This document shows, piece by piece, positions 8,522 through 17,818 of a stretch of 64,000 nucleotides of DNA. Each line of letters begins with the position of its first letter. Within the stretch, counting starts at the first letter, position 1. The notes under the pieces are model-generated. The model did no database searches, was not told the origin of the DNA, and worked only from the letters and a program-made list of their open reading frames with translations. The stretch spans positions 186,001 through 250,000 of the forward strand of contig CP076324.1 of NCBI GenBank assembly GCA_018771605.1, written 5' to 3'. The DNA comes from Aquificota bacterium (lineage in GTDB: Bacteria; Aquificota; Aquificia; Aquificales; Aquificaceae). The translations under genes and the position numbers were made by a program.

Positions 8522-9148
8522 GTGAAAAGGGAAAGGTTGATTATACTCTTGGGAATACTCATAGCCCTTATATTCTTTTACTTTGGCCTAAACGAATGGT
8601 TGAAGAGCAAAGAAGAGCAGGTTAGCCCACCACCTGTGGTGGTAAAGCCCACATCACCTCAAACGCAGCCACTACAAACACCACCTACGGAAAAGCAAGA
8701 AGTGAAGAAGGAAGAAGCTAAGCAAGAGGCCAAGCCCACACCCAAGCAAGAAGAAAAGGAGGACCTTTTGGCAAAAAAGATAAAGGAAGAAAAGGAAAAG
8801 GCAAGTAAGGAATCTGTGGCAAAAGCGGAAGGAGGTAAAGATAAGATAAAGGTAGAAAAACAGGTTCCACAAAAGGAACATATGGAGGAAGCTTCAAAAA
8901 CCCACAAAGAAGAAAAGAAACAACAGCAAGTAAAACCAGTAAAGACTTATACAGTTCAAGTGGGTGCATTTACCAACGAAAATAATGCCAAAAAGGCGGC
9001 TGAGAAGGCAAGGAAAATGGGCTATAGTGTAAAGATAGTGGAGGAGGACAACTTTTATAAGGTTAGGCTAATCGTTCGCACGGATAATATAGAATCGGAG
9101 CTAAGTAAGCTTAGAAAGGCCTTTGGAAGTGCCATTATCAAACAATGA
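8522..9148 (+). CDS. SPOR-domain protein with membrane anchor
   Basis: GTG start with AGGAGG a few bases upstream. One N-terminal membrane segment (6-25), then a long Lys/Glu/Pro/Gln-rich linker (~30-135), then a C-terminal SPOR domain (TYTVQVGAFTNENNA onward). SPOR domains bind denuded peptidoglycan glycans at the division site, as in FtsN and DedD, so a role in septation or envelope upkeep is likely. It overlaps the next gene, which also ends in a SPOR domain, by four bases. Confidence 0.85.
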   Translation: MKRERLIILLGILIALIFFYFGLNEWLKSKEEQVSPPPVVVKPTSPQTQPLQTPPTEKQEVKKEEAKQEAKPTPKQEEKEDLLAKKIKEEKEKASKESVAKAEGGKDKIKVEKQVPQKEHMEEASKTHKEEKKQQQVKPVKTYTVQVGAFTNENNAKKAAEKARKMGYSVKIVEEDNFYKVRLIVRTDNIESELSKLRKAFGSAIIKQ

Positions 9149-10266
9149 AGAGGCTTATTTTCCTTCTCTTACTTTCCCTTGTCTTTTCCTGTGCCACACC
9201 ACAGGAAGATGAAAAAAAGGTAAAGTGGCAATATTACTATGACCTTGGCATGTCCTCTTATATAGCAAAGAATTACTCAGAGGCTATTGCCAACTTTTTT
9301 ATAGCATCACAGCTTGCTCCCAATGAGCCAAAGGTATGGAACGCCTTAGGCTTGGCCTACATGGAGGTTCAAGAGTATAAAAAGTCAGAAAGCGCCTTTT
9401 TGAAAGCCCTTGAGGTGGACAAAAAGTTTACGGAAGCCAAGCTAAACCTCGGCATCCTTTACTACAGGCAGGCAGATTACGAAAAGGCCATAAGCACTCT
9501 TAAGGAGGTTTTGCAGGATGAGGCCTTTCCACAAAAACATATGGCCTTTTATTATCTTGGAAAGGTTTATCAAGCTATTGGCAATAGGCGTGAGTATATA
9601 AACAATCTAAGGAAAGCGGTAGCCTACAATCCCATGTTTATAGATGCACAGCTGGAGCTTGCCCAAGCCTATGAGCTTGAAGGAAACTACAGCTTGGCAA
9701 GGGAGATATACCAAAGCCTTATAAACAACGGTATTAATGACCCAAATCTGGATTTTAGCCTTGCAAGGATAGAATATAAACTTGGCAACCATACCTTAGC
9801 CAAAGACCATATAAAAAAGGTTCTGGAAGATAGGCGCACCACACCCCAACTTAAAACTCAAGCTTATGAGCTTTTGAGCCAAGTGCTTATAGCGGAACAA
9901 AACAAGACTGTAGCTTCAACAGTCCAAGCACAGGACATACAAAGAGAAGAAAGCCCTCAAGAAGCAGAAAAGGAAAAAATAAATGAGACAAACCAACAAA
10001 GTCAAGAAGTAAAAACGGAACAAACCCCTCCTCAGAAAAAAGGCAAAACATACAGAATCCAACTGGGCGCCTTTTCCTCCAAAGAATCTGCAGAAAAATG
10101 GAAAGAAAAGCTTGAAAGGGAACTAAGGCTAAAAGGTGTGGAGATAATAGAAGGATCGGGCATATTCAAGGTGCTATATGGCAATTTTGGCACCAGAGAA
10201 GAGGCAAAAAAGGAACTTGAAAAGCTTTGGAATATGAACATATACGGTTTTATAGTTTATGAATAA
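9145..10266 (+). CDS. TPR lipoprotein with C-terminal SPOR domain
   Basis: Signal peptide with lipobox LVFSC (Cys 16), at least four TPR repeats (~28-245) of the PilF/outer-membrane assembly type, a charged Gln/Glu-rich linker, then a SPOR domain (TYRIQLGAFSSKESA onward, ~300-373). 373 residues. The pairing with the SPOR protein upstream suggests both act on the cell wall, the TPR part recruiting partners in the periplasm. The gene ends one base before the convergent hisB. Confidence 0.85.
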   Translation: MKRLIFLLLLSLVFSCATPQEDEKKVKWQYYYDLGMSSYIAKNYSEAIANFFIASQLAPNEPKVWNALGLAYMEVQEYKKSESAFLKALEVDKKFTEAKLNLGILYYRQADYEKAISTLKEVLQDEAFPQKHMAFYYLGKVYQAIGNRREYINNLRKAVAYNPMFIDAQLELAQAYELEGNYSLAREIYQSLINNGINDPNLDFSLARIEYKLGNHTLAKDHIKKVLEDRRTTPQLKTQAYELLSQVLIAEQNKTVASTVQAQDIQREESPQEAEKEKINETNQQSQEVKTEQTPPQKKGKTYRIQLGAFSSKESAEKWKEKLERELRLKGVEIIEGSGIFKVLYGNFGTREEAKKELEKLWNMNIYGFIVYE

Positions 10267-10845
10267 TCAAAGGCTTTCTTTTGTAGATGGAAGTTTTCCG
10301 CCAACCACATTTACAGCCTGTTTTAGACTAAGAGCAAGGGCCTTAAAAGCGGCTTCCGCTACATGGTGAAGTATTTTTCCAGAAATTACCCTTATGTGTA
10401 AGGTGCTTTTGCTCTCAAGAGCAAAGCCTTTAAAAAACTCCCAAATAAGCTCAAAGTCAAAATCTGTTATCTTACCCCTTAGTCCTAAGTCCTCGTAGAA
10501 AAAGAGAGGCCTTCCAGAAAGGTCTATGCTTGCCAAAACAAGGGCTTCGTCCATGGGTACTATAGCATAGCCGTAGCGGTTTATTCCCTTTTTATCACCA
10601 AGGGCTTCAAGGAAGGCTTTGCCAAGCACAATGCCCACATCCTCCACCGTGTGGTGATGTGATACATGCACATCTCCCTCTGCGTAAAGCTCTATGTCAA
10701 ACCTACCGTGCCTTGCCAAGGTCTCCACCATGTGGGTGAGAAAGCCCACAGGAGTTTCTACCTTATAGCTACCTTCCCCGTCAAGGTTCAAGCTCAGCTC
10801 TATCTTGGTCTCCCGCGTTTGTCTCTTGATATATGACTTCCTCAT
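10267..10845 (-). CDS. hisB: Imidazoleglycerol-phosphate dehydratase
   Basis: 192 residues, a monofunctional HisB. Both metal-binding motifs are present: HHHTVEDVG (~64-72) and [10 protein letters not shown] (~155). It catalyses the sixth step of histidine synthesis. The ATG at 10845 lies within the end of holA (65-base overlap), and the N-terminus [16 protein letters not shown] matches the family from its first residues, so the overlap is real. No other his gene is nearby, as is usual for scattered biosynthesis genes in this group. Confidence 0.95.
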   Translation of the reverse strand: MRKSYIKRQTRETKIELSLNLDGEGSYKVETPVGFLTHMVETLARHGRFDIELYAEGDVHVSHHHTVEDVGIVLGKAFLEALGDKKGINRYGYAIVPMDEALVLASIDLSGRPLFFYEDLGLRGKITDFDFELIWEFFKGFALESKSTLHIRVISGKILHHVAEAAFKALALSLKQAVNVVGGKLPSTKESL

Positions 10846-11824
10846 TTAGCATGTATTCTACCACAAAGTTTCTCAAAGAAGTAATAGGATCGGAAAAATA
10901 GACCTTTATACCTATGTCCAAAAGGTAAAGCCTTTTCAACAAAGACAAAAGATCCTGCTTGGAGCTTTTCTCAAGGTATCTTTTGAAGTTAAGCACTTGA
11001 AAAGGATGTTTTACATCCACCAAGCTTAGGGCTTCTTCTACCTTCTTTCCTTCTTCTACAAGGCTCTTGGCTGTATATAGCCTTAGAGCATAGTTTGCCA
11101 AAAGAGTAAGAATTTGAAGAGGATGCATGCCAGATCTAAGCACAGCGTTTAAAGAATCCAAAGCCTTGTCATAGTCTTTTAGAAATATTCCATCTGCAAA
11201 GTCAAAAACACTCATCTCTAAATCTGCCACCAACACGGCCTTTATGTCTTCAAGAGTTAGTTTGGGTTTTCCATAGAGTATTAACTTGTCTGTTTCCCCT
11301 TTCAAAATCATTAGCTGGTAAGAGGTGGCCTCAAGGAGGTAATCAAGGGCAGAGTCCTCTATGCTAATACCTTCCTTTTGAAACTTATTTTTCACCAGCT
11401 CTCTTATTCTCCTTTTATCAAGCTTATTAGCGCTTATCACATCCCCAAGCTTTGCTATTGTAGAAAAGGGCTCCTTTTGGAGATCCTTATCGGTAAGCTT
11501 GGTCTCTACGTAAAAAAAGATAAACTTGTCCCTTACCTTTCCAAAGAAGTAAGCAAATCTCTTATGATCCTTTATATCCCCAAGTAGGTCCATGGCTTTG
11601 TAGATAAATAGGATCTCTTCTTTACCAAACATCCCTCCAGTGGTAATGGTCCTTTCAAAGTCCTGCAAAGATACCTCATCCCCCCAAATTATGCTAACAG
11701 GGTATAGGTCCCTAAGCTTGTCTAAAAGAGTTTTTACAAGATACTCCTCCTCACCGTGGACAAGATTTATCCTTTTTAGGGTCTTTTGTGAAAGGTTCTT
11801 TTGGTAGTCAAGTATGTTTATCAT
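10781..11824 (-). CDS. holA: DNA polymerase III delta subunit
   Basis: 347 residues with the N-terminal RFC-like AAA+ fold without a Walker A motif ([17 protein letters not shown] at ~22-38), a helical lid and a C-terminal collar domain, matching HolA. It loads the sliding clamp together with delta' (holB at 19150). TATAAT (11833-11838) lies eight bases before the ATG and there is no ribosome-binding site, so the mRNA is probably leaderless. A strong terminator for the upstream porin gene sits directly before this promoter and overlaps its -10 region. Confidence 0.88.
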   Translation of the reverse strand: MINILDYQKNLSQKTLKRINLVHGEEEYLVKTLLDKLRDLYPVSIIWGDEVSLQDFERTITTGGMFGKEEILFIYKAMDLLGDIKDHKRFAYFFGKVRDKFIFFYVETKLTDKDLQKEPFSTIAKLGDVISANKLDKRRIRELVKNKFQKEGISIEDSALDYLLEATSYQLMILKGETDKLILYGKPKLTLEDIKAVLVADLEMSVFDFADGIFLKDYDKALDSLNAVLRSGMHPLQILTLLANYALRLYTAKSLVEEGKKVEEALSLVDVKHPFQVLNFKRYLEKSSKQDLLSLLKRLYLLDIGIKVYFSDPITSLRNFVVEYMLNEEVIYQETNAGDQDRAELEP

Positions 11825-11835
11825 AAGAATTGATT

Positions 11836-11867
11836 ATAAAAAAAACTCCCCGTGCCGAAGGCACGGG
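11836..11867 (-). terminator. Intrinsic terminator of the porin gene
   Basis: On the minus strand CCCGTGCC-TTC-GGCACGGG, then GAG and a run of eight T, 25 bases after the porin stop codon. The T run merges into the holA -10 box. Confidence 0.9.
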
Positions 11868-11891
11868 TACCAACATAAGGAAGAGCCTTTT

Positions 11892-13127
11892 TCAAAAGAT
11901 GGTTTGAAGTGCCAAAGTCCAGTCGGTGAAGTTTTTGCCCTTATTAGTACCGCTTTTGTTATATTCTTTCAAAACACCGTTCGGATTCACCACGTCCGTA
12001 CCAAAGCTTACCAATCCGTTCCAGCCCTTGAGATAGTAGTTGAAGAATACGCTGGTCCTGTTCACTTTGCCCTTTAGTCCGTTGATAGTGGGATTTCCAT
12101 AACTAAAGTTCTTATACTCAGAATACTCATACCTTACAGCAAGGGCTGGCTTTCCAAGACCCACCACTTGGTCGTAGAGAAGTTGGCCTTGCACATAGTA
12201 GGCGTTGGTCTTTGGCTTTACATTATTGTACCCAAGCGTAATTGGAAGGCTTGATTGCCCAATATATCCCAACTGAAGGTTTGGCACCATATCGCCGAAC
12301 TTTTGCTCCCACATGGCATCTACAGCCCAAGCCTTAGCCGTGCCAGACTTGCCTGCGTTGTCATCCCACTTCTGAGCCCAGTATGCTACACCTATGTTAA
12401 ACACGTTCTGCTTGCCCAGGTAGCTGTCCGCCTTGCCCCAAGCCTTTTCGGCCTTGTAGCCCAGCATAACGGGGTTAAACTCCAGCCTCATACCGTACGC
12501 TATGTTGTCCTTTTGACCCAGCTTGGTATCTGTATGGTCAAACTTACCGTCAAATATTCCCAGCCTGTATTGAAGCATACCGTCCGCTATGTTACCCCAC
12601 ACAGATATACCAGCATCCCTATCACCAGCAAGGGTTGCTGGAGCAAAGGGATTCCAACCTGGTGTCGTGTATCCTAACTGGCCATTGCTAGAAAATCCCC
12701 ACCTTATACCTGTGGGTATTATGTAGTTCCTGGATGAGGTGAGGTTGCCTCTTGCAAAAGGCACTCTGTACTTACCAGCCCTAACCTTAAACTCATCTGC
12801 AAAATCAAGGGTTATAACACCATCGTTCAAAGATGCGGAGCTTGCTTGATGGGACCCCCTATTGGTAGTGTTTGGAGAAAAGTCGCCTTCAAACTCAAAC
12901 TTAACTATCTTGTTGACCTGTCCAGCCATGTTGATGGTTGCCCTTCTTATGGAGAAGTCTGTGTAGTCCTTTGCATCGCTCCTTGCCTTGCCAAGTCTTT
13001 GGGCGGTTATCCTGAGGGTAAGGTCAAGGGTTGAAAAGGTGTTTTCATCCACCTTAAACATGGCTGCCTCTGCGGGCAACGAGATAGCACCCACCAAAAG
13101 TGCGCTCAAAAGTAGCTTCCTGTTCAT
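11892..13127 (-). CDS. Outer-membrane porin of the phosphate-selective (OprO/OprP) type
   Basis: The ATG at 13127 is preceded by AGGAGGTG and starts a clean signal peptide (MNRKLLLSALLVGAISLPAEA). The mature protein (~390 residues) is rich in alternating beta strands, has FEFEGDFSPN and RAGKYRVPFARGNLTSSR (~115-135) as in OprO/OprP porins, and ends in a C-terminal Phe, the usual outer-membrane assembly signal. Upstream are four CTTAAC repeats at 11-bp spacing (a Pho box), which supports a role in taking up phosphate when it is scarce. The gene is monocistronic, with its own terminator. Confidence 0.88.
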   Translation of the reverse strand: MNRKLLLSALLVGAISLPAEAAMFKVDENTFSTLDLTLRITAQRLGKARSDAKDYTDFSIRRATINMAGQVNKIVKFEFEGDFSPNTTNRGSHQASSASLNDGVITLDFADEFKVRAGKYRVPFARGNLTSSRNYIIPTGIRWGFSSNGQLGYTTPGWNPFAPATLAGDRDAGISVWGNIADGMLQYRLGIFDGKFDHTDTKLGQKDNIAYGMRLEFNPVMLGYKAEKAWGKADSYLGKQNVFNIGVAYWAQKWDDNAGKSGTAKAWAVDAMWEQKFGDMVPNLQLGYIGQSSLPITLGYNNVKPKTNAYYVQGQLLYDQVVGLGKPALAVRYEYSEYKNFSYGNPTINGLKGKVNRTSVFFNYYLKGWNGLVSFGTDVVNPNGVLKEYNKSGTNKGKNFTDWTLALQTIF

Positions 13128-13161
13128 ATCCACACCTCCTTTTGTTTGATTACGCAATAGA

Positions 13162-13216
13162 AGTATAGGGAGTGTTTGTTAAGAATAGGTTAAGGTTTGG
13201 TTAAGAAATTGTTAAG
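13162..13216 (-). promoter_or_regulatory. Pho box and -10 of the porin gene
   Basis: On the coding strand CTTAAC occurs four times at exact 11-base intervals (plus-strand GTTAAG at 13178, 13189, 13200, 13211). After the last repeat come 10 bases and then TATACT (13162-13167). PhoB boxes are tandem repeats of 11-bp units that replace the -35 box about 10 bases before the -10, and CTTAAC is the core described for cyanobacterial Pho boxes. The four units suggest two PhoB dimers. Confidence 0.8.
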
Positions 13217-13263
13217 AAAATAAGAACATTCCTATATTTATGTTTTTATCTTGAATGGTAGCT

Positions 13264-13301
13264 AAAAATAAAAAGGGACAAACCTTACCACTATCCCTTT
13301 T
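13264..13301 (-). terminator. Intrinsic terminator after rho
   Basis: AAAAGGGA pairs with TCCCTTTT across a 15-base loop and is followed on the minus strand by a T-rich stretch. It is six bases after the rho stop codon. Confidence 0.75.
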
Positions 13302-13306
13302 GCAAG

Positions 13307-14593
13307 CTATGAGTGCATAGCCTTAAGAAACTCTTTGTTTGTCTTGAACTTTTTGAGCTTATCTAACAGGAATTCCATAGCCTCTATTGGGTCCATGGTA
13401 GCCAAGAACTTCCTTAGAACCCATATCCTTTGAAGCTCCCAGTCTTCCAATAGCAACTCTTCCTTTCTTGTACCAGACTTTTCTATGTTTATGGCTGGGA
13501 AAATTCTCCTCTCCATAAGCCTTCTATCTAGGTGTATCTCCATATTGCCCGTGCCTTTGAACTCTTCGTATATAACATCGTCCATTTTGGAGCCAGTCTC
13601 TATAAGGGCAGTGGCTATTATGGTGAGAGATCCGCCTTCTTCTATGTTCCTTGCTGCACCAAAGAACTTTTTGGGCCTTTGAAGGGCTGTTGCTTCTATA
13701 CCACCAGTAAGCACCCTACCAGTGGGCGGGGTCACAGCGTTGGAAGCCCTTCCAAAACGTGTCATGGAGTCCAAGAGGATTACCACATCATGTTTTAGCT
13801 CCACCAACCTTTTCGCCTTTTCTACCACAAGCTCAGCCACTTGCATGTGCCTTTCTGGCGGCTCATCAAAGGTAGAGGCTACAACTTCCGCACCATCGCC
13901 CACAATCCTGCGCATTTCAGTCACTTCCTCTGGCCTCTCGTCTATGAGAAGTATTATGAGATAGACCTCTGGGTGGTTTTGAATGAGAGCCTTGGCTATT
14001 TTTTGAAGAAGCACTGTTTTACCAGCCTTTGGCGGAGCCACTATCATACCTCTTTGGCCCTTGCCTATTGGCGCTATAAGGCTTATAACCCTTGTGGAAA
14101 GCTCTGTGGGAGATGTTTCAAGATTGAATCGTTCCGTTGGGTGATAAGGAGTGAGCTTTTCAAACTGGGGCCTTGATCTTAACACTTCTGGGTCTGGTGG
14201 AAGTCCGTTTACAGATTCTATCTTTATAAGGGCTTGGTATTTTTCCTTCTCCTGTGGAGGCCTTGCAAAGCCTATTATGGTGTCTCCAGTTCTTAGGCCA
14301 AACTTCTTTATCTGAGAGGGTGCCACATACACGTCCGTGTAGCTGGGCATATAGTTGTTTTCTTGGCTTCTTATAAAACCATAACCTTCGGGTAGAATTT
14401 CAAGCACACCTTTGATAAAGTTTAGGCCCTCTTCCTTCGCTTGAACGCTCAAAATCTTCTCTATAAGCTCCTCCTTTCTAAGGCCAGTTACCCTTGAAAG
14501 CTCAAGCTCTCTCCCTATTTTTTGTAGTTCTTGAAGAGAAAGTTTTTTAAGTTCTTCAAGGGTATAAATCTTTTTCTCTTGGGTTTGTTCCAT
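13307..14593 (-). CDS. rho: Transcription termination factor Rho
   Basis: 428 residues: N-terminal helical domain (1-50), cold-shock-like RNA-binding domain (GYGFIR at 70-75), then the RecA-type motor with Walker A APPKAGKT at 186-193, Walker B VILLDS near 272 and the Q/R-loop region [11 protein letters not shown]. It is a ring hexamer that ends transcription in an ATP-driven way. An AGGAGGT site precedes the ATG. mnmE lies 17 bases upstream on the same strand. Confidence 0.97.
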   Translation of the reverse strand: MEQTQEKKIYTLEELKKLSLQELQKIGRELELSRVTGLRKEELIEKILSVQAKEEGLNFIKGVLEILPEGYGFIRSQENNYMPSYTDVYVAPSQIKKFGLRTGDTIIGFARPPQEKEKYQALIKIESVNGLPPDPEVLRSRPQFEKLTPYHPTERFNLETSPTELSTRVISLIAPIGKGQRGMIVAPPKAGKTVLLQKIAKALIQNHPEVYLIILLIDERPEEVTEMRRIVGDGAEVVASTFDEPPERHMQVAELVVEKAKRLVELKHDVVILLDSMTRFGRASNAVTPPTGRVLTGGIEATALQRPKKFFGAARNIEEGGSLTIIATALIETGSKMDDVIYEEFKGTGNMEIHLDRRLMERRIFPAINIEKSGTRKEELLLEDWELQRIWVLRKFLATMDPIEAMEFLLDKLKKFKTNKEFLKAMHS

Positions 14594-14610
14594 AATCTAC
14601 AACCTCCTTT

Positions 14611-15963
14611 TTATTTTCCTATGCAAAACCTTGAAAATATGCTTCCAAGGATATCTTCTGTGCTTATCACACCTACTATCTCTTCCAAATAGCTTATAGC
14701 TTCCCTAAGGTCAAGCATAAGTATCTCTGGGAATATATCTCCTGTCTCCAGTTTATTTATTAATGATTTTAACACTTCTTTGGATTTTTTCAAGAGGTTT
14801 TCGTGCCTTACAGATAAATAGACCTGCATACTATCCAAAGCATACACACCAAGCCTTTCCAAAAGGGCCTCTTTGAGTTCTTCAATGCCTTCTCCCTTAA
14901 CTGCGCTAACTTTGATGGCCTCCGGGAAAGTCCTCAAAACCTCCTCCTTTAATGGTAGGTCCGCCTTGTTTATAACTACCATATGGGCCAAAGGCTCCAC
15001 CAACTTATATATGTTAAGGTCCTCTTCCTCCAAAGGACTGCTGCCATCCACCACAAAAAGCACCAAGTCCGCACTTTTGAGCTTTTGGAGGCTCCTTTCT
15101 ACGCCTATCTTCTCCACTGGGTCCTCTGTATGCCTTATTCCTGCTGTGTCTATTAGGTTTATGGGTATGCCTTTTAAAGTTAAGCTCTCTTGGAGAAAGT
15201 CCCTCGTAGTTCCCGGTATGGGTGTGGTTATGGCCCTCTCTGTCCCCAAAAGGGCGTTAAATAGAGAAGATTTGCCCACGTTGGGCTTGCCTACTATGGC
15301 AAGGTTTATGCCCCTTCTTAAATACTCTCCCGTTCTTACCGTTGAAAGGAGCCTTTCTATGCTTTGAACTATGTCTTTTAAAAGGTAAATTATCTGCTCT
15401 TTACTTAAAGTTGGAATGTCCTCTTCTGAAAACTCTATGTCCGCCTCCACATAGGCCAATATCTCAAGTAGCCTTTCTCTCAAAGAGTTTATAAGTGAGG
15501 ATAGCTCGCCTTGGAGCTGTCTTTGGGCTGCCCTTAAGGCCCTTTCCGACTTGGAGCCAATTAGGTCTGCCACCGCCTCCGCTTGAAGTAGGTCCATCTT
15601 TCCGTTCAAAAAGGCCCTTTTGGTAAATTCTCCCGGTTCTGCAAGCCTTATACCCTTTGAGATAAAGAGTTCAAGGGCCTTTCTTAGGATGAGAGGATTG
15701 CCATGCAAAAATATCTCCACCATATCCTCGCCCGTGTAGCTTTTGGGAGAAGGATAGTATATGAGAATGCCCTCATCCAATATCTCACCCTTTTCATCTT
15801 TTAGTTTTATAAAGTGGGCATACCTGGGCCTTGGCTCCCCTTTCATAACAATTAGGTCCCTTATCCTGTTCATCACATCAAGGCCAGAGAGCCTAATGGC
15901 CCCTATGGCGCTCTCTCCAAAGGGTGTGGCTATGGCAACTATGGGTTCTCTTTGCTTTATCAT
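14611..15963 (-). CDS. mnmE: tRNA modification GTPase MnmE
   Basis: The ATG at 15963 is preferred over an upstream TTG because the protein then starts MIKQREPIVAIATP, the normal MnmE start. 450 residues: N-terminal formyl-THF-binding domain, helical domain interrupted by the GTPase (G1 GKPNVGKSS, G3 DTAG, G4 NKAD), and the C-terminal CIGK with the conserved cysteine. With MnmG it makes cmnm5U34 in tRNA wobble positions. Only one base separates it from the radical SAM gene upstream. Confidence 0.97.
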   Translation of the reverse strand: MIKQREPIVAIATPFGESAIGAIRLSGLDVMNRIRDLIVMKGEPRPRYAHFIKLKDEKGEILDEGILIYYPSPKSYTGEDMVEIFLHGNPLILRKALELFISKGIRLAEPGEFTKRAFLNGKMDLLQAEAVADLIGSKSERALRAAQRQLQGELSSLINSLRERLLEILAYVEADIEFSEEDIPTLSKEQIIYLLKDIVQSIERLLSTVRTGEYLRRGINLAIVGKPNVGKSSLFNALLGTERAITTPIPGTTRDFLQESLTLKGIPINLIDTAGIRHTEDPVEKIGVERSLQKLKSADLVLFVVDGSSPLEEEDLNIYKLVEPLAHMVVINKADLPLKEEVLRTFPEAIKVSAVKGEGIEELKEALLERLGVYALDSMQVYLSVRHENLLKKSKEVLKSLINKLETGDIFPEILMLDLREAISYLEEIVGVISTEDILGSIFSRFCIGK

Positions 15964-15964
15964 G

Positions 15965-16858
15965 TTAGTCCAAGACAAGTTTAAAGCCTTCAGCCAGGTT
16001 TAGAGCCTCCTGGTATTCTTTATAATTTATCCTTCTTGAAAGTTCTGGGTAGTCGTAGGCCTTATAGTAAGGCATATACTGGTCCATGATGTTTATATAA
16101 GTTTGTGGAGATATTTCTTTAAGACTTTCCAAAACCTTTTGGGTGCCCGCAAGGCCGTTGGGAAGCACAAGATGCCTTATAAGCAGGCCCCTTACGGCTA
16201 TGCCTTCCTCATCCACCTTGAGGTCTCCCACCTGCCTATGCATCTCCCTTATGGCCTCTAAGGCCACCTCATAGTAGCCTTTTACCTTTGAATACTTCCT
16301 TCCTGTGGAGCTATCTCCGTATTTAAAGTCCGCAAGGTATATATCCACTATGCCATCAAGAAGCTTCAGGCTCTCCAAGCTATCGTAAGAAGAGGTGTTA
16401 TAGACTATGGGTATTCTAAGGCCCTTCTTTACAGCCAAATAGAGGGCTTCTAATATCTGTGGTACCACATGGGAGGGGCTAACCAGGTTTATGTTATGAC
16501 AACCAAGCCTCTGCAAGGTCAAAAATATCTCCGATAGCTCTTCCGGCCTTACCTCTTCTCCTTCTCCCAGCTGGCTTATGGTGTAGTTCTGACAGTAAAC
16601 ACATCTCATATTACAGTAAGAGAAGAATACGGTGCCAGAACCTCTTTTGCCCCTTATGGGCCTTTCCTCTCCTCTATGAGGAAAATAGTCTGCCACAATT
16701 GCATACCTTCCCGTTTTGCAATAGCCCAGCTCACCTTCCAGCCTGTTTACTCCGCACCTGTGAGGGCACACTTTACAGCTTTTTAGCATATCAAGGGCCT
16801 TTTCTATCCTCTCTTGCCAGTCCTTTTCTGTAAGGTTTAGGTAAGATGTGTATAGCAT
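15965..16858 (-). CDS. Radical SAM protein of the PflA/AmrS-like group
   Basis: 297 residues. The cluster motif is CNMRCVYC (Cys ~82, 86, 89). A preceding CPHRCGVNRLEGELGYC region (~33-48) adds further cysteines, as in PflA-like and AmmeMemoRadiSam-associated proteins. The substrate is unknown; no glycyl-radical enzyme is in the window. It stands in a tight run with mnmE (1-base gap) and the GYD-domain gene (3-base gap). Confidence 0.8.
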   Translation of the reverse strand: MLYTSYLNLTEKDWQERIEKALDMLKSCKVCPHRCGVNRLEGELGYCKTGRYAIVADYFPHRGEERPIRGKRGSGTVFFSYCNMRCVYCQNYTISQLGEGEEVRPEELSEIFLTLQRLGCHNINLVSPSHVVPQILEALYLAVKKGLRIPIVYNTSSYDSLESLKLLDGIVDIYLADFKYGDSSTGRKYSKVKGYYEVALEAIREMHRQVGDLKVDEEGIAVRGLLIRHLVLPNGLAGTQKVLESLKEISPQTYINIMDQYMPYYKAYDYPELSRRINYKEYQEALNLAEGFKLVLD

Positions 16859-16861
16859 GCC

Positions 16862-17173
16862 TTAGCTATAATCCACCTTTATGCTTCCAAGGATGTTTTT
16901 AAAGTCCTTCCATTGTATGGCAGGCCAGGTTTCTGTGGTGGCATGTCCAAAGGACCTTATAATCATGGCAACCTTTGCTGCCTCTTCATCGCTTGGTGCC
17001 TCAAATATATCCAGATAGTCATAAGGGCCAAAGACCACAAGGTTCATAAGCCACTTAACATTGGGGCAGTTTTCCTCAATAAGCTTTTCTGCATGCTGTT
17101 CTATCTCCTTTAGCTTTTCAAGGTTTTTGACCGCATAGGGTGAAATCTTTGTAAGCATAACATATATTCCCAT
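16862..17173 (-). CDS. GYD-domain small protein
   Basis: The ATG at 17173 has AGGAGGTG at a normal distance; a GTG three codons further up would be too close to it. 103 residues with MGIYVMLTKISPYA at the start and FGPYDYLDIFEAPS, the signature of the GYD family (ferredoxin-like alpha/beta fold, function unknown). It probably shares an mRNA with the radical SAM gene. Confidence 0.8.
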   Translation of the reverse strand: MGIYVMLTKISPYAVKNLEKLKEIEQHAEKLIEENCPNVKWLMNLVVFGPYDYLDIFEAPSDEEAAKVAMIIRSFGHATTETWPAIQWKDFKNILGSIKVDYS

Positions 17174-17198
17174 GGTATACACCTCCTTAGTTTTAAAT

Positions 17199-17780
17199 TT
17201 AGGCTTTTTCCTCTTTCCATCTCCTATAGAGGCTATGCTCCAGCCTTAGGCTGTCCAGAACTTTCCCTACTACAAAATCCACAAGGTCTTGAATTGTCTT
17301 TGGTCTGTGGTAAAAGCCTGGGCTTGCTGGGATAACTATGGCGCCAGCCTGGGCTACCTCAAGCATGTTTTTTATATGCACAAGGGAATAGGGCGCTTCG
17401 CGCACAAGCAATACAAGAGGCACTCTTTCCTTTAAAGCCACCTCACCTATGCGATGGATGAGGTTTTGGTTTGTGCCATTGGCTATGTGGGCCAGTGTGC
17501 TCATAGAACAGGGTGCTATGATTACACCGGTGTATTTTACAAGCCTTGAACCGCTTGCCACAGGACTGGCTATATCCTTTTCCGACAAAAGGTTTACACT
17601 TGGAAACTCTTTGAGTATATCTTCTTTTGTAATATCCAACTCCTCCTTTAAAACTATCCAGCCGGAGGAAGATACCACAAGGTCTATATGAAAGCCCATA
17701 GAGCTTAGCACTTGCAGAAGCCTGTAGCCGTATATGGCACCACTGGCGCCTGTTATGCATAGGACCACTTTTTTGAGCAT
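17199..17780 (-). CDS. ubiX: Flavin prenyltransferase UbiX
   Basis: 193 residues, the usual size. It starts KKVVLCITGASGAIYG, the FMN-binding loop, and contains APCSMSTLAHIANG (~90-103) and the C-terminal PASPGFYHRP. It makes prenylated FMN for UbiD decarboxylases, acting in quinone synthesis. The gene diverges from accC with a gap of only 38 bases. Confidence 0.95.
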   Translation of the reverse strand: MLKKVVLCITGASGAIYGYRLLQVLSSMGFHIDLVVSSSGWIVLKEELDITKEDILKEFPSVNLLSEKDIASPVASGSRLVKYTGVIIAPCSMSTLAHIANGTNQNLIHRIGEVALKERVPLVLLVREAPYSLVHIKNMLEVAQAGAIVIPASPGFYHRPKTIQDLVDFVVGKVLDSLRLEHSLYRRWKEEKA

Positions 17781-17818
17781 GTAAAAATTGTAGGACTTTT
17801 GCGTGTAAAATATTCACA

